NCBI GenBank assembly: GCA_903891375.1
Contig: CAITEL010000225.1
Span: forward strand, 1-10,404
Source of the DNA: an uncultured Neisseriaceae bacterium
GTDB taxonomy: Bacteria; Pseudomonadota; Gammaproteobacteria; Burkholderiales; UBA11063
Length of the DNA stretch: 10,404 nucleotides
Direction of reading: 5' to 3'
In this document: positions 5,496 to 10,404 of the stretch, piece after piece
How the letters are laid out: every line of letters begins with the position of its first letter
Position numbering within the stretch: the stretch's first letter is position 1
Notes under the pieces: generated by a model
Told to the model about the DNA's origin: nothing
Databases searched by the model: none
Seen by the model: the letters and a program-made list of their open reading frames with translations, nothing else
Translations under genes and position numbers: made by a program

Positions 5496-6953
5496 ATGGA
5501 AAATAACCTACAACAATCTGACTTAGTGCTCTTTGGTGGAACTGGTGATTTAGTCACTCGGAAACTCTTACCTGCATTGTATAATGCATTTATACATAAC
5601 AATCTACATAAAAACACAAGAATCATAGCACTAGGAAGAAAAGACTTAACCGACATTGAATTTTATAAATTTTCATTTGATAAAGCAGTACATACCAAAA
5701 ATGAAATTAGTAGCGAAATGTGGGATAATTTTTGTAAACTAATTCATTATATTAAAATTGATGCAGAAAATCCCGATGATTACTCCTTGTTAGCTTCGTT
5801 CTTAAATACCGAAGTCACCAACATTTATTACCTATCGACAGCACCTACACTGTTTAAACCAATTTGTGAAAATTTAGCTAAAGTAAATCTAAATCATGCT
5901 AAAGCCAGAATTGTATTAGAAAAACCCCTAGGGCACAATTTGCAATCTTCTAATGAAATTAATGAATTTGTCGCAAATTATTTTAAAGAAGATCAAATTT
6001 ATCGAATTGACCACTATCTAGGTAAAGAATCAGTACAAAACTTGATGGCAATTCGCTTTGGTAATACCCTATTTGAAGCACTATGGCGTCGTCAATGGAT
6101 TAGTAGCATACAAATTACTATTGCAGAAGATCTCGGCGTTGAATCTCGAGGAGAGTTTTATGATAAAACTGGGGCGTTACGTGACATGCTACAAAATCAC
6201 TTATTGCAGTTACTTTGTATTGTGGCTATGGAACCACCGTTTTCTCTTGATGCTGACACAATCCGTGACGAAAAACTAAAAGTCTTACAATCATTAAAAC
6301 CATTAACTGAAGAATCTGTTTTAAATAACGTGATTAGAGGCCAATATAAAGCTGGTGCAATTGATGGTAAACCTGTTGCAGCCTATATAGATGAAGAAAA
6401 TGTTCCACGAAATAGTTATACTGAAACTTTTGTTGCGCTAAAAGCCGAAATACAAAATTGGCGTTGGGCGGGAGTACCATTTTATTTACGCTCAGGTAAA
6501 CATTTACAAGAAAAATTAGCCGAAATCGTAATACAGTTTAAAGATATTCCGTGTAAGATATTCCCCTCAACCGTAAATAACTTTGCTAACCGTTTAATTA
6601 TTCGTTTACAGCCAGAAGAAACTGTTCAATTATATTTCTTAGCTAAACAACCAGGTGACACCAACGAACTACAACCAGTTTATTTAGATCTTGATTTTAA
6701 TAAGATGTTTAAGGCTGAACACAAACAAGAAGGCTATGAACGTTTGTTACTTGATGTAATACGTGGACAATTGACTTTGTTTGTACGTAGAGATGAGCAA
6801 CAAGCCGCTTGGAAATGGGTAGAACCTATTATTAATACTTGGAAGAAACTAAACCTAGCCCCCAAATTATACACATCTGGCACATGGGGACCTTCAACAG
6901 CATCAACCCTATTGGCACGTGACGGATTATCTTGGCATGAGGAGTTACTATAA
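5496..6953 (+). CDS. zwf: Glucose-6-phosphate 1-dehydrogenase
   Basis: Oxidises glucose-6-phosphate to 6-phosphogluconolactone with reduction of NADP (or NAD), the entry to the oxidative pentose phosphate and Entner-Doudoroff routes. From this start it has 485 residues, close to the 491 of E. coli. The N-terminal Rossmann motif DLVLFGGTGDLVTRKLLP lies at 9-26. The substrate signature IYRIDHYLGKE has His173 and Lys177. The catalytic His235 is in MLQNHLLQ, and the C-terminal part keeps FYLRSGK, YERLLLD and GTWGP. An in-frame ATG at 5454 would add 14 residues, but it has no ribosome site, whereas 5496 has GGA six bases upstream and gives the usual N-terminal length. The gene is preceded by a probable promoter and followed after two bases by a lipoprotein gene. 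pgl and edd are not adjacent here. Confidence 0.95.
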   Translation: MENNLQQSDLVLFGGTGDLVTRKLLPALYNAFIHNNLHKNTRIIALGRKDLTDIEFYKFSFDKAVHTKNEISSEMWDNFCKLIHYIKIDAENPDDYSLLASFLNTEVTNIYYLSTAPTLFKPICENLAKVNLNHAKARIVLEKPLGHNLQSSNEINEFVANYFKEDQIYRIDHYLGKESVQNLMAIRFGNTLFEALWRRQWISSIQITIAEDLGVESRGEFYDKTGALRDMLQNHLLQLLCIVAMEPPFSLDADTIRDEKLKVLQSLKPLTEESVLNNVIRGQYKAGAIDGKPVAAYIDEENVPRNSYTETFVALKAEIQNWRWAGVPFYLRSGKHLQEKLAEIVIQFKDIPCKIFPSTVNNFANRLIIRLQPEETVQLYFLAKQPGDTNELQPVYLDLDFNKMFKAEHKQEGYERLLLDVIRGQLTLFVRRDEQQAAWKWVEPIINTWKKLNLAPKLYTSGTWGPSTASTLLARDGLSWHEELL

Positions 6954-6955
6954 TC

Positions 6956-7351
6956 ATGAAAAAATTATTAATGCTCATATCCCTATGTTCTGGTCTTAAT
7001 AGTATAAGCGGGTGCACCACTGCCCATCATCAACAAGGCATACCCAAACCACCCACAAACCTCAACTCTAGCACCAACGATATGAGCGCCACCACCATAA
7101 ACCCAGCCCCTAACAAAAAAACAGTAAGTAGTTTGGATGTAAACTCCAATGAAAGCATTCGTAATAATGGGTATGTGCCATTTACCAAGATTGAAGAGGC
7201 AAAGGCAAATGGTGGCGTAGTTACCGAAATAAAAGTCAACAATCGTGGCGATGTACCAGACTATTATTTATACCCTAACCAACAGCAAAATCTTAACATT
7301 AATAATCCACAAAAAAGTATTAGTACTCCAACATGGCAATTTAACTGGTAG
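6956..7351 (+). CDS. Small lipoprotein of unknown function
   Basis: A 131-residue exported lipoprotein. The N-terminus has a basic MKK, a hydrophobic stretch and the lipobox ISGC with the lipidated Cys20. Thr21 at the next position is not the aspartate that would retain it in the inner membrane, so outer-membrane sorting is likely. Residues 21-60 form a low-complexity Thr/Asn/Pro/Ser linker. The rest holds a compact segment, VPFTKIEEAKANGGVVTEI, then VNNRGDVPDYYLYP, and ends TPTWQFNW, which looks like a conserved domain, although I cannot name the family. The ATG has GAGGAG (6939-6944) within the end of zwf, and the two-base gap implies translational coupling with zwf. No terminator lies between it and deoC. 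A role is unknown; the link to sugar metabolism is positional only. Confidence 0.85.
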   Translation: MKKLLMLISLCSGLNSISGCTTAHHQQGIPKPPTNLNSSTNDMSATTINPAPNKKTVSSLDVNSNESIRNNGYVPFTKIEEAKANGGVVTEIKVNNRGDVPDYYLYPNQQQNLNINNPQKSISTPTWQFNW

Positions 7352-7398
7352 TTATGGGTTCGTTATCAGATCTTATGTTTACTGGATTGGAAAAATGA

Positions 7399-8160
7399 AT
7401 GAATGAGCTACAATCAAGAGCACAGCAAATACTTGGACTACTCGACCTTACTTCATTAAATGATAATGACACTGAATATAACATACACAATTTATGTAAT
7501 AACGCCATTACTCCATTTGGCTTTGTACCCGCAATTTGTATCTACTCCAGATTTATTCCACTGGCTAAATATGAATTACCGAATAATTTAATAAAAATTG
7601 CCACCGTCACCAACTTTCCTCATGGCTCAACTGATATTGAATTAGCTTTGTACGAAACACAACTTGCCATCACACGTGGAGCTGATGAAGTTGATATTGT
7701 GTTTCCTTATCATGCGCTACTAACTGGTGATGAGAAAATTGGCGCAATATTGATATCTAACGCAAAAAAAATCTGTAAAAATAAAACCCTAAAAGTGATT
7801 ATTGAAAGCGGTGAACTCAAAACAGCAACATTAATTCAAAAAGCAAGCGAGATTTGTATAAGCAATGGTGCTGATTTTATTAAAACGTCAACAGGTAAAG
7901 TTGACATAAATGCAACACTAAGTGCTACAGAAATCATGCTAAACACTATTAAACAATATAATCCAAATTGTGGCTTTAAGGCAGCTGGAGGCATTAAAAC
8001 AGTAGTAGAAGCTATCAAATACCTGGAACTAACTGAAAAAATAATGGGATCAAACTGGATAACAGCTAATAAATTCCGTTTTGGTGCCTCAAGTTTACTT
8101 AATGATGTAATTGCAATTTTAAGCAATACTGCCACCAATAATACTCATAGTTCATATTAA
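7399..8160 (+). CDS. deoC: Deoxyribose-phosphate aldolase
   Basis: Cleaves 2-deoxyribose-5-phosphate into acetaldehyde and glyceraldehyde-3-phosphate, the final step of deoxynucleoside catabolism, in the cytoplasm. The 253 residues align end to end with the E. coli-type DeoC (259). Motifs include LLDLTSLNDNDTE near the start, ICIYSRFIPLA, IATVTNFPHGSTDIELA, and GADEVDIVFPYHAL with Asp99. The Schiff-base Lys162 is in DFIKTSTGKV, and Lys194 is in GFKAAGG, where E. coli has Pro instead of the first Ala. The protein ends with RFGASSLL and a SSY tail, as in E. coli. ATG at 7399 has GGA at 7389-7391. An overlapping ATG at 7395 opens a three-codon frame that stops at 7404-7406. deoB follows after 11 bases. 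deoA, normally between them in enterics, is absent. Confidence 0.96.
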   Translation: MNELQSRAQQILGLLDLTSLNDNDTEYNIHNLCNNAITPFGFVPAICIYSRFIPLAKYELPNNLIKIATVTNFPHGSTDIELALYETQLAITRGADEVDIVFPYHALLTGDEKIGAILISNAKKICKNKTLKVIIESGELKTATLIQKASEICISNGADFIKTSTGKVDINATLSATEIMLNTIKQYNPNCGFKAAGGIKTVVEAIKYLELTEKIMGSNWITANKFRFGASSLLNDVIAILSNTATNNTHSSY

Positions 8161-8171
8161 AGGGAACCAAC

Positions 8172-9368
8172 ATGGTAAAACGTGCAATAATTTTTGTTTT
8201 AGATTCTTTCGGTATTGGTAATTTGCCTGATGCAGATAAATTTGGAGATGAGGGTAGTGATACATTAGGACATATTGATCAATTTGCTCATGAGAATAAT
8301 TTATCGTTTAAACTACCAAATTTATTAAAATTAGGCTTGGGGAAAGCATACACTATAGTCAACAATAAAACTTTATACCTAGATAAGAATAACTATGACG
8401 TACATGGGTATTATGGTGCATGTAGAGAATTAAGTTCTGGTAAAGACACAACTAGTGGCCATTGGGAAATGGCTGGATGCCCAGTTCTTTTTGACTGGGG
8501 TTATTTTACACCACACACAAATAGTTTCCCCCAAGAGTTATTAAATAAAATCATGGATAAAAGTGGTATTAAAGGTTATTTAGGTAATTGTCACGCTTCT
8601 GGTACTGATATTATTCGTGATTTAGGTATAGAACATATACAAAGTGGGTTTCCTATTTTCTATACCTCAGCAGACTCAGTGTTTCAAATTGCTTGCCATG
8701 AAAAATATTTTGGCTTAGATAATCTATATAAGCTATGCGAAACAGTTAGAGAATTATTAGATCCTAGTATAGCACGAGTTATTGCCCGACCATTTATTGG
8801 TGACACACCAAATACATTTGAGCGAACGGGTAACAGAAAAGATTATTCGGTTCTCCCTGAAAGTAAAACGTTACTTGACGTATGTAGTGATAGTGGTGGC
8901 AATGTGATTGCTATTGGTAAAATTGGCGATATTTATGCCCATCAAGGCACCACTGTCGAGATAAAAGCTAACTTACTCCCTGAACTATGTAATAAAAGCA
9001 TTAGTGCCATGAAAACTTATACTGCTGATAAAACTTTTATTATGACTAATTTGGTAGATTTTGACATGTTATATGGGCATCGTCGTGATATAGTTGGATA
9101 TAAAAATGCTCTTGAATATTTCGACTCTCGCCTACCAGAAATAATAGAGGCATTAACTGATGACGATATTTTAATTTTAACTGCGGATCATGGTTGTGAT
9201 CCAACTTGGCCTGGCTCCGACCACACACGCGAACATATTCCATTTATAATGTATCATAAAAATATAAATAAAAACATAGGCGTTCGCAACACTTATGCCG
9301 ACATAGGGCAAACGGTAGCAACACATTTAGGCTTAGGCAAGCTTAAATATGGCGAATCTATCTTATGA
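8172..9368 (+). CDS. deoB: Phosphopentomutase
   Basis: Interconverts (deoxy)ribose-1-phosphate and -5-phosphate, connecting nucleoside phosphorolysis to DeoC or to the pentose phosphate pathway. It is a metal-dependent member of the alkaline phosphatase superfamily, 398 residues against 407 in E. coli. The metal and phosphate residues are all visible: Asp11 in VLDSFGIG, Thr93 (the phosphorylated residue) in SSGKDTTSGHWE, Asp298 and His303 in VDFDMLYGHRRD, Asp339 and His340 in TADHGCDPTW, and His351 in DHTREHIP. YTSADSVFQIACHE and RPFIGD mark the cap domain. The start has AGGGA (8161-8165) six bases upstream. It forms a tight pair with deoC and is the last plus-strand gene, ending at a convergent junction with murD. 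Confidence 0.97.
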   Translation: MVKRAIIFVLDSFGIGNLPDADKFGDEGSDTLGHIDQFAHENNLSFKLPNLLKLGLGKAYTIVNNKTLYLDKNNYDVHGYYGACRELSSGKDTTSGHWEMAGCPVLFDWGYFTPHTNSFPQELLNKIMDKSGIKGYLGNCHASGTDIIRDLGIEHIQSGFPIFYTSADSVFQIACHEKYFGLDNLYKLCETVRELLDPSIARVIARPFIGDTPNTFERTGNRKDYSVLPESKTLLDVCSDSGGNVIAIGKIGDIYAHQGTTVEIKANLLPELCNKSISAMKTYTADKTFIMTNLVDFDMLYGHRRDIVGYKNALEYFDSRLPEIIEALTDDDILILTADHGCDPTWPGSDHTREHIPFIMYHKNINKNIGVRNTYADIGQTVATHLGLGKLKYGESIL

Positions 9369-9401
9369 TATTGGGTAGTTAACACAGATGCGAGCTGTAA
9401 T

Positions 9402-9426
9402 AAAAATGTAACTACTCAGCGGTAGT
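9402..9426 (-). terminator. Probable terminator for murD in convergent gap
   Basis: On the minus strand, a stem of five base pairs plus one wobble (9411-9416 with 9421-9426, loop 9417-9420) is followed four bases later by five T residues (9406-9402). It lies about 25 bases beyond the murD stop. On the plus strand the same stem is followed only by GTAATTT, so it would end deoB less efficiently. The whole gap (9369-9452) also contains GTAGTTA (9375-9381), which can pair with either of two TAACTAC copies. Confidence 0.4.
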
Positions 9427-9441
9427 GTAATTTAACTACTC
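9409..9441. repeat. Direct repeat pair TAACTACTC
   Basis: TAACTACTC occurs at 9409-9417 and 9433-9441, 24 bases apart, with the inverted GTAGTTA at 9375-9381 upstream. The copies can compete as partners of the same arm. Meaning is unknown; it may be alternative terminator folding or a trace of local duplication. Confidence 0.45.
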
Positions 9442-9452
9442 GGATGTGCCAT

Positions 9453-10404
9453 TTATCGTTTTGCACCTATTAGCGCATTAATACAATTAACAAATACTTC
9501 TGCACGATGTTTATAATTATCAAACATATCCCAAGAAGCACAAGCTGGTGATAAAACCACACAATCACCAGCATGTGCTTGTTTATGACAGAAAACCACC
9601 GCATCTTCTAATGTTTCACAATTGGCAATTGGTAATGATAATTCTTCTAATACTTTTAATATTTCTAATTTATCTTTACCAATTACTGCTACAGACTTAC
9701 ATTTTTTATGCACTAAACCCTTTAATGGGGCAAAGTCTTGCCCTTTACCATCACCACCAAGAATCAAATGTACTGGCATAGATAATCCATCAACACCTGC
9801 AACTACTGCACCTACATTAGTGCCTTTAGAATCTTCAATGTATGTTACATCTTTATATACCAATATTTTTTGCATTCTATGTTCTAAACCTGCGAATGCA
9901 TATAAAGAACGAAGCAATATTTCATTGCTAATATTAATACCAACTGCTTCTAACAATGCTAATGATGCTGCCACATTTAAGTAGTTATGCTTGCCCACTA
10001 ATTGTAATTTACTACAGTCTATAATTATTTGTCCATTATGCGAAATATACTGCTTATTATTTTTTATTGATAGACTAAAATCAGCTCCTGAATTTTCACT
10101 AAAGGTTTTATGCTTTAAATTAGTACGTAGCATAGTTGAGACTATAACATCATCTTTATTGATTATCTGAGTTTTACAATTATTAAATATATTTGCCTTT
10201 ATATATGCGTACTCTAACAAATCTCTATATCTATCCAAATGATCTTCAGAGATATTTAATACCGTTGCCACCTCTAAATACAAACTATAAGTTGATTCTA
10301 GTTGAAAGCTAGATAATTCCAGAACTATTAACTCAGGAATATCTTTATTTTCCATAATCTCAATATAACTATTTAATACTGGAACACCTATATTACCCGC
10401 AACT
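9453..10404 (-). CDS. murD: UDP-N-acetylmuramoyl-L-alanine:D-glutamate ligase, N-terminus cut off
   Basis: Adds D-glutamate to UDP-MurNAc-L-alanine in cytoplasmic peptidoglycan precursor synthesis. The visible 316 residues are the central and C-terminal domains. The frame continues past the window edge, since the codons before the internal ATG at 10355 read AGNIGVPVL, matching the family's GGNIG motif. About the first quarter, including the ATP-binding P-loop, is therefore outside. Motifs: VLELSSFQLE, NISEDHLDRY, GKHNYLNVAA, LEHRMQ, EDSKGTNVGAV (9801-9836), LGGDGKGQDF and SPACASWDMF. The GKGQDF and KHRAEVF forms are typical of beta- and some gammaproteobacteria as I recall. In the last motif Trp replaces the usual Leu. 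The gene ends its transcript, facing deoB, whereas ftsW or murG normally follows murD in the dcw cluster; none does here. Confidence 0.96.
   Translation of the reverse strand, partial: VAGNIGVPVLNSYIEIMENKDIPELIVLELSSFQLESTYSLYLEVATVLNISEDHLDRYRDLLEYAYIKANIFNNCKTQIINKDDVIVSTMLRTNLKHKTFSENSGADFSLSIKNNKQYISHNGQIIIDCSKLQLVGKHNYLNVAASLALLEAVGINISNEILLRSLYAFAGLEHRMQKILVYKDVTYIEDSKGTNVGAVVAGVDGLSMPVHLILGGDGKGQDFAPLKGLVHKKCKSVAVIGKDKLEILKVLEELSLPIANCETLEDAVVFCHKQAHAGDCVVLSPACASWDMFDNYKHRAEVFVNCINALIGAKR

Noticed and set aside
5237..5656. 139-residue minus-strand frame across the zwf start
   Set aside because: Overlaps the conserved N-terminal motif of zwf and the structured gap; no motif, and its hydrophobic look comes from the AT-rich complement.
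9548..9984. Plus-strand frames inside murD
   Set aside because: They are antisense shadows of conserved MurD motifs.
9453..10355. murD starting at the internal ATG (10355)
   Set aside because: The open frame continues to the window edge and the residues before that Met match the MurD family, so it is an internal methionine.

Overview
The window is AT-rich (about one third G+C by eye) bacterial chromosome. Most of it is tightly packed core metabolism. The MurD (GGDGKGQDF, EDSKGTNVGA, C-terminal NYKHRAEVF), enterobacterial-type DeoC and DeoB, Zwf and a lipobox lipoprotein all point to a Gram-negative, low-GC beta- or gammaproteobacterium. MurD looks more beta-like. That placement is inference from remembered family motifs, not from a search.

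Layout. 1-1055: an unrecognised hydrophilic, Asn/Lys-rich protein whose start may lie outside the window. 1071-3788: two tandem paralogous amino-acid permeases of the APC superfamily (AAT type). 3799-4521: pyrF, 10 bases after the second permease. 4544-5026: cdd, ending near a probable terminator. 5027-5495: the only long gene-poor stretch. It holds a REP-like palindromic element, two overlapping small reading frames with good ribosome binding sites lying inside hairpins, and a likely extended -10 promoter for zwf. 5496-8160: zwf, a small lipoprotein gene 2 bases downstream, and deoC. 8172-9368: deoB, 11 bases after deoC. 9369-9452: a convergent intergenic region with repeats and a probable terminator. 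9453-10404: murD on the minus strand, cut by the right edge.

Metabolic logic. PyrF completes UMP synthesis. Cdd deaminates cytidine and deoxycytidine. DeoB and DeoC turn (deoxy)ribose-1-phosphate into ribose-5-phosphate, or into acetaldehyde plus glyceraldehyde-3-phosphate. Zwf feeds glucose-6-phosphate into the oxidative pentose phosphate pathway. The plus-strand genes therefore centre on pyrimidine salvage and pentose phosphate, with amino-acid uptake upstream. The usual deoA and deoD partners are not in the window.

No phage, insertion sequence, CRISPR array, tRNA or rRNA gene was found. The best candidate for something undescribed is the 5.1-5.4 kb segment: two small overlapping frames, each with its start site in a hairpin, the second also able to form a competing hairpin, placed just upstream of the zwf promoter. 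The unidentified first gene and the altered TM6 residues of the second permease are the next most interesting points.
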